DNA from: Rotaria sp. Silwood1
Taxonomy: Eukaryota > Rotifera > Eurotatoria > Philodinida > Philodinidae
Length of the DNA stretch: 64,000 nucleotides
Assembly (NCBI GenBank): GCA_905250075.1
Contig: CAJNOP010000012.1
Coordinates: forward strand, 1,956,529 to 2,020,528
Direction of reading: 5' to 3'
Position numbers and translations under genes: made by a program. The notes under the pieces are model-generated. The model saw only the letters and a list, made by a program, of their open reading frames with translations. It was not told where the DNA came from and ran no database searches. Positions 50,602-61,427 of the stretch are shown here, piece by piece. The first letter of the stretch is position 1. Every line of letters begins with the position of its first letter.

Positions 50602-52818
50602 ATGCATACTGCTCTTCTCTTCAATAGATTTACATTCAATATTAGATCAATGCTATTTTTACTTGTCATTACTGCTCTTTTTGTAACGCCAATAACCGGT
50701 AAAAACACTATGATCAATTGAAACTTATGAATTCTTTTTTTCAAAATAGGCGATACATGTGAATCATATTCTCATCCTCAGTATGGTAAAACTGGCCGGT
50801 GTATCAAAACATCTGATTGTCCAGGTGGTCTTTATATATCGAATTTATGTGAAAGTCAACCAAATGATATCAAATGTTGCTTTTCAGCATCAACATCTAC
50901 TGCTAGTAAGAAAATATTTTTTGAAGATTCTTCAGTCTAGATTTGTATAATTACTTCATCTAGATTGTCCAAGTATTGTTACTCGTTCCCAATGGGGTGC
51001 ACGACCAGCTAAAAGTCGAACGCCAATGACAACACCAGTACAATATGTCGTTATACATCACACAACTGGTGGTACCTGTACAACTAAAAGTGATTGTATT
51101 AGTAAAATGAAAGGTTTTCAAAATTATCATATGGATTCAAATGGTACGTAAATGTTGGAAATAATCTTTTTATTTATTTATTAAGTTTCTAATTCTAGGC
51201 TGGGATGACATTGGATACAGCTTTTTAGTAGGTGAAGATGGTAATATTTATGAAGGAAGAGGTTGGACATATGCTGGTGCCCATACGTATGGCTATAATT
51301 CAAAATCAATCGGTACGTTTAATTATTTCATAATATTTAGATTTTACCAAAACATTTATTGTTAGGCATTTCGGTTATTGGTGATTATAGTTCTCGAAAA
51401 CCCAATGCTGGAGCAATTAATGCAGTTAAAGCATTAATCAAATGTGGTGTTTCACGAGGTTATATCAGAAGCAATTATCTTCTTCGAGGACATCGGTTTG
51501 TATTCCTTTGTCTATTATATTCAGATATACAGTCCTAAAACAAAAGTAGCCGTTCCTCACGCTGTGCTACTACTTTTTATAATATTGAGTTGATATTTTG
51601 TGTACATGCATGTGACAGTAAATACTAATTGTAAACATTAACTCACCCTGTATTAGTTCAGATGTACTGGATATTTTTCAAGACTGGACAAATACAGAAA
51701 AAAAACAATATCCCAAGTTTTCTTGATTCCTTTAACAAAACATTCCGTATACTTGAATTTTTGATTCCCAACAAATATCTTCATATTTAAATAAAGAACA
51801 GACAATAGTGAATTTCAATAGCGTTCAGCCATCTTGCCTGATTTGACAAGTTAATAGATAATGGATCAGAACCGATTCTTGCCAGATGAAAAATCTATTA
51901 CATATAGCATCTGAAATATCAATGATCTGTTTCAGATTGAGTCATGTATGACCGTATAAGGAAACTCTTAGTCGCTAATTATCATTTTCCACATTTTTAT
52001 GGCTTCTTAACAGAATCGAGTTTTTGAAAAATAGACTTTCGATGTGCACTTATCATATTCTCATTTCAAAATGATGGTGAGATGTAGAGAACTAGTAGCT
52101 AACTTGAGTCGTAACTATATATATAGAGAAGACGAAGAAAAATTTGTCATGGCAATTAAGTGAGTGAAAAGCAGTTAACGGCCTTCTAGTCAACGAAATA
52201 AACAAGATTTGAAATACAAAAACATTTGTTTCACAGTACTCTATGCAAATATCATCTTCTTTATGTGATCAACTCGAATTAGTGCTACAGCAAGGGTTCA
52301 TATTAGCAGAGTCTATTAATTACTAAGATCTTGATTATATGTCATGGGTTTTGATAATAATAAAGTAAACATATGAGACTACTGTTATCACTTGGGAACA
52401 AAGTATTAGTTTATGGAATAGAAAAAAGACAAAGAATTTTGAGTACATATTCCCGTTGAATATGTGTTTCACAAGAAGTAGATAGCGTTTGAATTATAAT
52501 ACCAGTACATGTATGCCGATCAAAAGAGTGTGGATCCTTATAATCAGGGTTTATTGTCGCACGCATACACCCAAAATATTAATCCAATGTCATCAAGTAT
52601 AATAGTAGGAGTTTATGAGAAGCAGTTATTTTTGTTCAGGATTGTATATATAGAAGCGTTGTTTTATTTTTTCTAGAGATCTGGATAGCACAGCTTGTCC
52701 GGGTAATTCTTTCTATAATGAAATTAAAACATGGACAAACTATCGATCACTTGTTCGTTCTGAAATGGGTCCATCATTTAATATACCGGAAGATTATCTT
52801 GTTATGAAAGATATGTAA
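50602..52818 (+). CDS. PGRP: Secreted PGRP-type N-acetylmuramoyl-L-alanine amidase with Cys-rich module
   Basis: Six exons: 50602-50698, 50750-50905, 50964-51143, 51199-51312, 51366-51495 and 52677-52818, in phase, giving about 272 residues. An in-frame ATG at 50650 begins [17 protein letters not shown], a good signal peptide, and could be the true start. Exon 2 encodes a compact six-cysteine module ([34 protein letters not shown]) of a type often joined to peptidoglycan hydrolases. The amidase_2/PGRP domain follows: [12 protein letters not shown], the HHTTGGTC start of the active site, [24 protein letters not shown] and TACPG. The three expected zinc ligands (His, His, Cys) and the catalytic Tyr position are all present, so it should cleave peptidoglycan and not merely bind it. 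Likely role is antibacterial defence or digestion of bacteria. Intron 5 is 1.2 kb, unlike the other short introns. Confidence 0.92.
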
Positions 52819-53965
52819 AGTGCTAATACATGCATAATTAATGCATTCTTTCTTCATAATAAAAATGTCCAAATGAAATTTTATTCTAATATGATTAAAA
52901 GCAAAAAAAAAGAAAGCTTTACAAATTACCATACGAAATAATTTTCTGAGTTATTGATCGACTTCAATTATATGTTCATGTTCTATTCATCACAATGGAT
53001 CCGAGACATATTATCAGCTGTAGGTATATCACATATAAAATATCAATCAATTGACATGTCTCAATTTTTAATTGCTTTAGACCAATTTACACGATTCATT
53101 GTTCATAGATTACATACAAAATCTATTCCAATTAACATTGTATTTGTGTGGAGAATTTACTTTTCGTTGATTACTTGGAAGAAAAACAATGAATAGTGTG
53201 TGGGTGTGGATGTGGATGTTGTTGAAGCGAAAATTCATACTACTCGTTTCTCTTCTTTTAAATTATCAACGGAAAGTAAATTTTCCCACAAGTAAAATCC
53301 TAATTGGAGTAGTTTTTGTATGTAATCAACGGACAGTAAATCATACACATGCTTTAGAACATTGATAGAAAACAGAAAGCATCTAATTCAACAGCAATGA
53401 AACAAGTTTAGTCAACATTAGACTGTTCGCGTGTTCAATATTTGATTAATTTAAGTAAACTAATGAATGTAAAAGACTTCGTCAATATCTCTTAATAAGT
53501 AGGCAAAAGAATACTTGAAAACTAAATTACATATTTCATTTATTTGATGAAGATTGTCTAAATATCATTTAGCTACACGAAGTGGAATGTTCAAGTAGGA
53601 CAACATTGATGGTGACGTCTATTCTCATTGGCGTTGTCATATATAAGTATAAATAAGATATATCATTAATTTTTCTTTTTTATCATAAAAAATCTATACC
53701 GATCGATTCACTCTTTATTTACATAACACAACATGGGAAAAAAGAATAGGTGAGAAAACTATCGCTTTCTTTCAATATCATACAAAAAACAAAAATCTAT
53801 TCATTTATCAACAATACATGACGAATATAACTTGCTTTGATTATCAATCACTGTTTGCATGTTCTAAAAGAAAAAGAAGATACTTATCTATCATAAATGA
53901 GTTCAACAATATGAGATAAATAATTACCGTATTTTATTTTTGTTTTAAAACACCGGAATAAACAT
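52819..53965. other. Intergenic between PGRP and NRARP-like copy 1
   Basis: Contains the PGRP 3' UTR. An 80-codon frame at 52954-53196 has no recognised domain. A GTGTGGGTGTGGATG motif follows at about 53199-53215, and CAACGGAAAGTAAAT and CAACGGACAGTAAAT occur twice (about 53270 and 53327), with a related CGACGGAAAGTAAATC near 8354. A tiny frame, MGKKNR, begins at about 53733 and is not supported as a gene. Confidence 0.4.
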
Positions 53966-54280
53966 TTAATATGATTTCATTGATTGAATTAAATAACAAA
54001 CAATATCTATATAACCAAGATAAACAGCTATATGCAATGGTAACCATCCATCACGATTACTAATAAATAAATCACAATTTCCATATTCAACAAATAATTT
54101 TAATAAATCTAATCGATTATAAAGACAACATAAATGTACTAATGATTGTCCATCATATTTTATATAATTAAGATTAGTTTGAGAAATTTTTAAAAGAAGT
54201 TTTTTTATTTCATATATATCACCATTAGATTGAATTATATTAAAAAGACGATATGAGAATTGATGTTGGTCGAGAATCAT
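53966..54280 (-). CDS. NRARP: NRARP-like ankyrin protein, copy 1
   Basis: Single-exon frame of 104 residues from ATG 54280. The open frame extends upstream to 54412, but that part is a low-complexity hydrophobic stretch and is probably 5' UTR; the chosen ATG is the one shared with copy 2. The protein is two ankyrin repeats: LFNIIQSNGDIYEIKKLLLK, then DGQSLVHLCCLYNRLDLLKL and NRDGWLPLHIAVYLGYIDIV. Size and layout match vertebrate NRARP (114 residues), whose NRDGWSALHIAAFGGHQDIV is closely similar. Known NRARP is a Notch target that binds the Notch-ICD/RBPJ complex and dampens signalling; that role here is inferred. A near-identical copy lies in opposite orientation at 59555-59857. The C-terminus diverges after DIV (CYLIQSMKSY here). 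Confidence 0.82.
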   Translation of the reverse strand: MILDQHQFSYRLFNIIQSNGDIYEIKKLLLKISQTNLNYIKYDGQSLVHLCCLYNRLDLLKLFVEYGNCDLFISNRDGWLPLHIAVYLGYIDIVCYLIQSMKSY

Positions 54281-54534
54281 ATTGAAATAAAAATGAAATA
54301 TAAAGAAGAAGAAGAAGAATATATACAAAATAGAAACGAGAACGAATGAAAATATTTCATTTAATTGTATCAGACAGGTGAGAACGAGAGAAAACAAGAA
54401 GAAAAAGATCAAAATGGAAACAGCTGCATGTCTAATGACGAGTAGAGCACATTCTATAATATGTATTTCAATATTCTCATTTATTCATTTTTCTTTTATA
54501 AAACAAAAAAAAAGATCAACAAAATAAAATAATA

Positions 54535-56720
54535 TCACAAATAAAGTCTATTATTCTTTTTTAAATCTTCTTGTATTGATTTAGATTGTTTTAAATCATA
54601 ATCTAATTCATGATCATTAATATCTTGTTGTTCGTATCGTAAACGATCAAGTTGATTATCCGATTTTGATGTTATACCATGACTATTTAATGTACATAAA
54701 TCTCTTCGTGAACGTCTTAATGATGTTTGTGATAATGTTCGTCTTAATGTTGTCCATGACATATTTCGTCTCCATGTCCATGCTTCATCATATTCTCGCA
54801 TTTTATATTGTAAACCATTTAATAATGCTATAACAATTATAAGTAACGTAATAAATATACCAAGTATAATACCAATAACAAGACCAAAATTATTAAATAA
54901 ACGTGAGCGTATAATTAATGTTGATGATAATAATGAATAATTAAATGAACAAGAAAGATAATTTTTATCATATAATTGTTGAATTAATAAATTATTTAAT
55001 TCAAATGAATGAAAGACTTTTGACGAGAGATTTTCATTTGTATTATTTAGATTTGTTAATGATTGTAATGTTAAATAACAATGACTTTCTATTCGATCAA
55101 AATTACATTCATTCATTTGTTGAATTATTTCATATTGAGACATAGAATTTAGACAAGGAATTAATTGTTTATCAAGTTGACCATGCTTATAAGCATAAAA
55201 TAAAGGACAATCGCATATTGTTGAATTTGACATTGAAAATAACCATGGAATAGAATGTGAAGCAGAATAAATAAGACAAGAAGAATTTGAAATATGAGTA
55301 AAATGATATTGAATTAATGACGGATGATGATGAGGATGACTAAAAATAAATAATTCAATAAGATTGATCTGTAAATATTGACAACTAACTGTCATGTATC
55401 ATAAACTGAAATGACTTTTACTCACTTAAGATAATTTTCTTCGATATTTTGTTTATACCATTTAACATATTGAATATCATCAAAATGTAAATGAAAATTT
55501 TTTTTAATTAATTTATAATTTAATGCTGATAAATCGACTAATGAAATATCTTTGAAAAAAATTTTATGATTTAAATAATTTGTTTTTAATGAATTTTTTT
55601 CAAATCTAATTAAAATAACTTCTGAAAAATTTAATATAATCGAACCATTATTTATTGTTGAAAATGTATCTACAGCAAAATTAATAATTAAATTTGGATC
55701 ATTTAATGGATTATTTGAAAAAATTTTTAATTGATTATCAATACTATTTAATGATAAATTTGAAAATGTATTTGAAAAAAATGATAAACCTCGAAGAGTA
55801 TTAAATTGAAATAAAATTAAAACATTCTCACTTTTATATTTCGTTTGTAAATTATCAAATGAATATGATTTCAAACATAAACATGTACCTAATGTATAAA
55901 TTGTAAAATTAAATATTGAATTTGAATCTAATAACATATTTTCAAATGCATATGAATCAATAGTTAAACGATTTAAAAATATTGAATAAAATCTAAATGA
56001 ACTTGATGTTTGTAATTGTAATGATTTAAATGAATAAGATTTAAAATGTATATGTGATATTAATTCAAAATGAAATGATATGATTTGATTTGATTGAATA
56101 TTTAATTGAAAAAATGAATAAGAATCAAATATAATTGTATCTGTACGTGATATAAGAAATTTAACTGATGAATTAAAATCATTTTCTTTAATTATATTAT
56201 TTTCAAAAATAATTTCAGTTACTGATGATATATCCAGTATTAAATGAGAATATTTATCCATTTTAATACCGGATAAAGAATTTTTATGAAATGTACAACC
56301 ATAAAAAAATTTTATTATTATATGTAATGTTGAATATGAATGAAGTTCAAGACCATTAAATGTATTTTCTGTTATATTTAGCCAAGAATTTGGTGCTGTT
56401 AATGTTATTGTTAATGTTTTATTTGGTTTATATACAATTAATGATTGAAATGCATATGGATGTAAACGTAAATTTAATTGACCATTTAATATCATATTTG
56501 TATCACGGGAACCTAAATTAAAATTTGCAAATGATCGTGCCGAAACATCAGTTAATTGTGTTAATATTATATCACGATATGATAAACAATCATAACAATT
56601 AGATGGTATATAATCAAATACACGTGGTTCATAATCAATATGATATATTGTTGTTAATTGTACAATAGATATTATTAGTGTCAATAGCAAAATAATGCTA
56701 TTGTTAAGAATACAAATCAT
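54535..56720 (-). CDS. LRR-like single-pass membrane protein
   Basis: Two exons: 56720-55426 and 55339-54535, in phase through an 86-bp intron, giving about 699 residues. The acceptor at 55339 was chosen because the donor leaves phase 2; other AGs break the frame. The N-terminus (MICILNNSIILLLTLIISIV) is a signal peptide. The ectodomain repeats an approximately 24-residue pattern such as FNGLELHSYSTLHIIIK, YSFKSLQLQTSSSFRFYSI and YAFENMLLDSNSIFNFTIY, resembling degenerate leucine-rich repeats. A cysteine-bearing cap follows (STICDCPLFYAYKHG, LIPCLNS, MNECNF, SHCYLTL), as in LRR C-terminal caps. One transmembrane helix (FGLVIGIILGIFITLLIIVI) precedes a basic, Ser/Thr-rich tail of about 100 residues. 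I do not recognise an orthologue. It is probably a cell-surface receptor or adhesion protein. It lies between two inverted NRARP copies. Confidence 0.75.
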
Positions 56721-59554
56721 AGCATTGATTTATTTTATTAATAATTAGTAAGTTCTAGAGAAAAATGTAACGTTATATAAATGTACAGACAAAAAAACAC
56801 ATTTTCCAAATCAAGATTTTTGTTCTTTCTCAATCAAAATGTGTCATATAATGATCAACTACAATCTTCGATTTATGTTACTATTCACAATCATCGACAT
56901 AATCTTCTCTCATGCTTATGTAGATCTATTGAATACATTGCATAACACCATCAAAAAGTTCAGTTACTAGTAATCAGTTTTCTTTTTCTTAGTATGAACA
57001 TTAAGAATACTTGAAAAAAGTGTAGCTTTCCTCTTTCTCTATTTCGCTCTTTTTTTTCTTTTCATTTACTTGATAGCACAAAATCCTGATGGGTTCTAAT
57101 TTTTATTGCTTATGCTCACTTGCTTCTTAACGTTCATTATTAATTTCCTAGAGTATGTTTTAAGCCTTTTTCTCTTTAATGCTCTCTTGTCTTTTACCTA
57201 TTCATCATTGTTATAGAGAATCTAAATAAAAAAAAAAAAAAGAAGAAAAAAAAAATAGGAAATCAAGTATGAGACGACGAGAAATTTCTTAAATCCGATG
57301 ATGATCACATCACTCAATGAATATAGAAAGAAAAAGAATATTGTCAAATCAAATTAGTCAGAATGCCTTTGTCGTTTTCTCTTTCTCTGTTTCTCTCTCC
57401 CTCTTGCTATTTAAATGTGTTTGTTGTTTAGATAATAGTGATGCTGAACTAGTTGATTGAATTATTGAATTTTTTCTTCATCTTCTTTTTCTTTTCCTTT
57501 CTTTTTTCAATGGTTTGTATTGCATGAAAAACTATTGGAAAAAGAAAGATATAGAATTAGTGAACACTAATTATCTATTGAAATATATTTTTTTCTTGAA
57601 CGTTATGATTTCCCGAGTGATTGTTTCTCGAAGCAAACGATACGAACATTATAGAAAAGCTCATTATATTCATCTAGAAATATGGAACAAGATAAACATT
57701 TTCTTTTTTTTTACTAATCTTAGTATTAACAAGGTATATAATTAGATTGTGAGCTTAATCTACTAAGCAAACATATATATATATATGTAGCTGAAATACT
57801 CTCACTGGAACATGTATAATAACCTTGGTTTATAATAGAAGTTAGAATGGTAACAACGGATAGTGCCACTAAAAAAAATCTGATAAATTATTCTCTTTTT
57901 CTCTTCTTATATAGCATCTATAAACAAGATGTTTCTGCTTGATGACTTGTGTCTTTAAAAAGAGAGAGTATGTATGTGATGACATGTTGAGACTAAAAGA
58001 AAAACATTTTCTTCATCTGTCATTAAAAAGTTCATTTGAATGGCATTCATGCTCATCGTTTATTCATAATTATAGTTTTTATTCACATAAAACATTAAAC
58101 CTACTCTCAACTGCTTAGAAGGAATTTTTCTTTTTTTTTGTCGACTTAATAATCGACTGAACATTAAATAGAACAGCAAAATGAATAAAAAATAAACATG
58201 TTCATATATGCAAACACGCTTGTCTCTCATCTTACTTAATAAAGAAAGGTGCTGATAGACATTCGATAACAGATTGAAGGTGAAAATTTGGTTTTTTTAT
58301 CTCAAAGGATTGAAGTACGATAAAGTAAAGGAAGCGAACATCCGCAGATTAACTCGTTATGACAATGAAAAAACATGTGTGTATGTATGTGTGTGCATGT
58401 GTCTGTTAAAATTATCAGTTCCGCTTAAATAATCGTTGTGCAGCAGCAAGTCCAAGTAGAAAAAAAAAAGCTGAGTTTTATCTTTTTCCGTTCCTAAGCA
58501 TTCATGCTTTCATTTAATACGTTTGCGCATTACTTATAATAAGACACATGCACTTGCTCATTTGTGTGTTCTCATGCAATCATTTAGATAAGAGTAATGA
58601 ACATTTGAATGGTCATTTCTTACATGCAGATAAAGCATGAACTTGCCTTAAAGCTACCCAAACGAATACACACGCGTCCTAGTGGTATTTGCAAGACAAG
58701 AAAAAAAAAAGAAAGACTGTGTGTCTGTTATATATATACATATATGTATATAAAGCCAACTATCCAGAGAATAGCTAGTAAGCAATTATCCATGAAACAC
58801 AACTCGTCAATGCTATTATAATTTAGCCGGAAGACTATCAAGAATAAAAGAATAATCTCAACTAAACAACTTGAAGTTGCTATATGAATGAAAATTGAAA
58901 TTGACGTGTTGATTATTTATATAATACATGGGTGTTGAATATCAATGAAAATGATTCATTTGATTTTAAAAGTAGTTTCAGGTTAATTGAGATAATAAAA
59001 GATATAATAACAACAATAAAAAGAAAATGAATATCATTTTATCTATTAATGCATAAGTTTTTATTAATATGTTCTTAGTTTGTACTGCATCTCATGAAGT
59101 TTTTTTTATTTTATTTTTAGATATTCAATTACAAGAAATAAAATAATTTATGTAAGCCGATATTTTATCTAGGTTAAATGAAATTTAATAAGATTTCTTT
59201 TGATATTGAATATTTATTGTCAAATAAAAATAATTTCGAATTATAAAATGATTGTGTATCTAACAAAAATAGAAACTCGATTAAGATTTTACTATAAATT
59301 ACATATATAAATTCAATATATTAGACATAGTTTTCTTTCCTTTTAACATTAATTTTCACTCTGGGAAATATGATCAAGTAAGAGAATATTTATTTATAAT
59401 TTCCGGATTAGATCGCCTAAAGCTTATTAAAAAAAAAAATTCTCATAAGTTAAATGAAAATTTTCATTGGTTCTCTTTTCATTGAAATAGCGATCAATGT
59501 TTGTGTATGAGTGTGAGTGTATGTATATGTTCATTTTCTTTTCTTCATTTTAAT
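56721..59554. other. Intergenic between LRR-like gene and NRARP-like copy 2
   Basis: About 2.8 kb of AT- and pyrimidine-rich DNA with A-rich runs (57225-57260) and short TA/TG repeats (57770-57786, 58376-58402, 58730-58752). The frames at 57515-57745 and 58609-58821 show no domain. The last part is upstream of NRARP copy 2. AAAATTTTCATTGGTTCTCT at about 59457 resembles, with changes, the upstream of copy 1 (reversed, about 54350). Confidence 0.4.
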
Positions 59555-59857
59555 ATGATTCTCGATCAACATCAATTCGCATATCGTCTTTTTAATATCA
59601 TTCAATCTAATGGTGATATATATGAAATAAAAAAACTTCTTTTAAAAATTTCTCAAACTAATCTTAATTATATAAAATATGATGGACAATCATTAGTACA
59701 TTTATGTTGTCTTTATAATCGATTAGATTTATTAAAATTATTTGTTGAATATGGAAATTGTGATTTATTTATTAGTAATCGTGATGGATGGTTACCATTG
59801 CATATAGCGGCTTATCTTGGTTATATGGATATTGTTTATTATTTACTTCGATATTAA
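59555..59857 (+). CDS. NRARP: NRARP-like ankyrin protein, copy 2
   Basis: Single-exon frame of 100 residues from ATG 59555. It shares residues 1-95 with copy 1 apart from four substitutions (S9A, V86A, I91M, C95Y) and then diverges (YYLLRY). At nucleotide level there are seven differences before the 3' divergence, and codons 16-85 are identical over 209 consecutive bases, silent sites included. Two ankyrin repeats cover almost the whole protein, including NRDGWLPLHIAAYLGYMDIV, which is even closer than copy 1 to vertebrate NRARP (HIAAFGG). Expected role is attenuation of Notch signalling, by homology. The short 5' flank TTCATTTTAATATG resembles copy 1; the 3' flank does not. Both copies lack frame damage, so both may be expressed. 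Confidence 0.82.
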   Translation: MILDQHQFAYRLFNIIQSNGDIYEIKKLLLKISQTNLNYIKYDGQSLVHLCCLYNRLDLLKLFVEYGNCDLFISNRDGWLPLHIAAYLGYMDIVYYLLRY

Positions 59858-61427
59858 TTTTTATATTGTTATATAAAAGAATGTGTGGGAAGTTCGCACC
59901 AAAGAAAAAAAAAAAAAAAGGAAAGACATCACTTGTTTTTCCCATAGTTATTCGAAGATGATTATTATGTGTCATTATCATATTCGTTGCTTTTTTTCTG
60001 ATACACAGTGATTATAACAACATTCTTTGTTTATGTGAAAAATGAAATTTTCTTTTTTTGAATAAAAGTTTATTATTATTATTATTATTATTACTATTAT
60101 TATTGTTGTTGTTCGTGTGAATGAGAACAAGTTGTTCATTGTATTGATTTTTTACCCATCGGCTATAAAACAATTGAGATCAATCGAGCGCGAAAAAGAA
60201 AAGAGATCGATAAGATGATATATAAATACTTCTTTTATGTTCAAGGTGAAAATTAAGGCGGATACTTCGATCGAATGTAGAGAAAAAAAGAGTGCAATTA
60301 TGAGAATGTATTTGATTTGGTTAGACACGTGTGATAAAAGACATTGAGAAAAGAAACACGTCTATTTATAGCAATGAATCAGGAAATTGTTATCTTTGGA
60401 ATTTTTTTATGCAATGTCAAGTATATTAAATTGAAATGAGAAAAAAAAAGAAAAGAAAATGTAATTGATACGCTACATTAAAAGTTTTTTTTATTAAAAG
60501 AATGTAATTCATTCATTGGATCTTTAAGGTTCATTACTTCTTTTTAGAAAATTATTCTTATGGAAATTAAATAGTCGGATGAAAAATAGAATGGTTTCTA
60601 TTTTTGAATGAATAATTTTTGGTATTTTTACAGATCAACATCATAGATTCTTTGATGAGCTCCGTCAATTAGACTAATTAGTGTATGAGAGGTAGTTGAT
60701 TTTGGGAAGAAACTATTTATTCAACTCTCTTGTGCGTGTTTTTTTTCTAAATTCTATGTTGAACATAGATCTATTACTGACGAGAGTATCATTTGATAAA
60801 AAAAGAAGTGTCTTATAAATAACAACACTGTTTTGTATTACCCCAGTAGATTCGTCTGCGTTAATGTTTATCGGAAAAAAAGCTTTTTAGCTTGAAGAAA
60901 AATATGTTTTTTATCAAGTGATAACAAGTAATGAGTATGATTATCTGGTAAAATACATCATTATCCCGAGAAATCGTTAAGATATAAAAATATCTTTGAT
61001 TATATAATTGTGACAAAAGAATAAAATACACTTTTTTCGTTTATTCTAAGCGACCTTTGAATGCTTTATTTGATCTTTTGTATAAGGCAGAAACACAGAT
61101 ATTTTTCTCTTATGAAAAATATTTGTATGCCTTTCTATGGGATAAATTGAAGTATAGGTCGATACAACTTCGATAAAGTATCTAAAAGCATACAAAGAGC
61201 ATTGTTGCGTATGGCAATAATTCTATTACTCTCATTGACTTCTGCGAATCTGTTTGTATCCAAAGTTCCTAATGTAGAATAATAAGATAAAGATCAACAT
61301 CTTTTTATATTTAAAATAAAGATACACAATGTGTATACATGGACAAAATGAAAAAAAAAAGAACGCTGTAAGAAAAAAAATACGATCGAAAAAAAGAGGG
61401 AAAACAAAACGACAAGATTTTTTTTGT
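59858..61427. other. Intergenic with TTA microsatellite
   Basis: A trinucleotide run of TTA/TTG units lies at about 60069-60112. The rest is AT-rich, with several A- and T-runs and no supported reading frame. It should hold the 3' UTRs of NRARP copy 2 and of the minus-strand gene to the right. Confidence 0.45.

Noticed and set aside
52954-53196. 80-codon frame downstream of PGRP
   Set aside because: It has no recognisable domain, start context or partner exons; it could be a gene relic but I cannot support it.
53733-53752. ATG followed by MGKKNR with a possible donor
   Set aside because: No following exon could be found before the minus-strand NRARP-like gene.
60069-60112. TTA/TTG tandem run considered as a CRISPR-like or satellite array
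   Set aside because: It is an ordinary trinucleotide microsatellite of about 15 units with no spacers.
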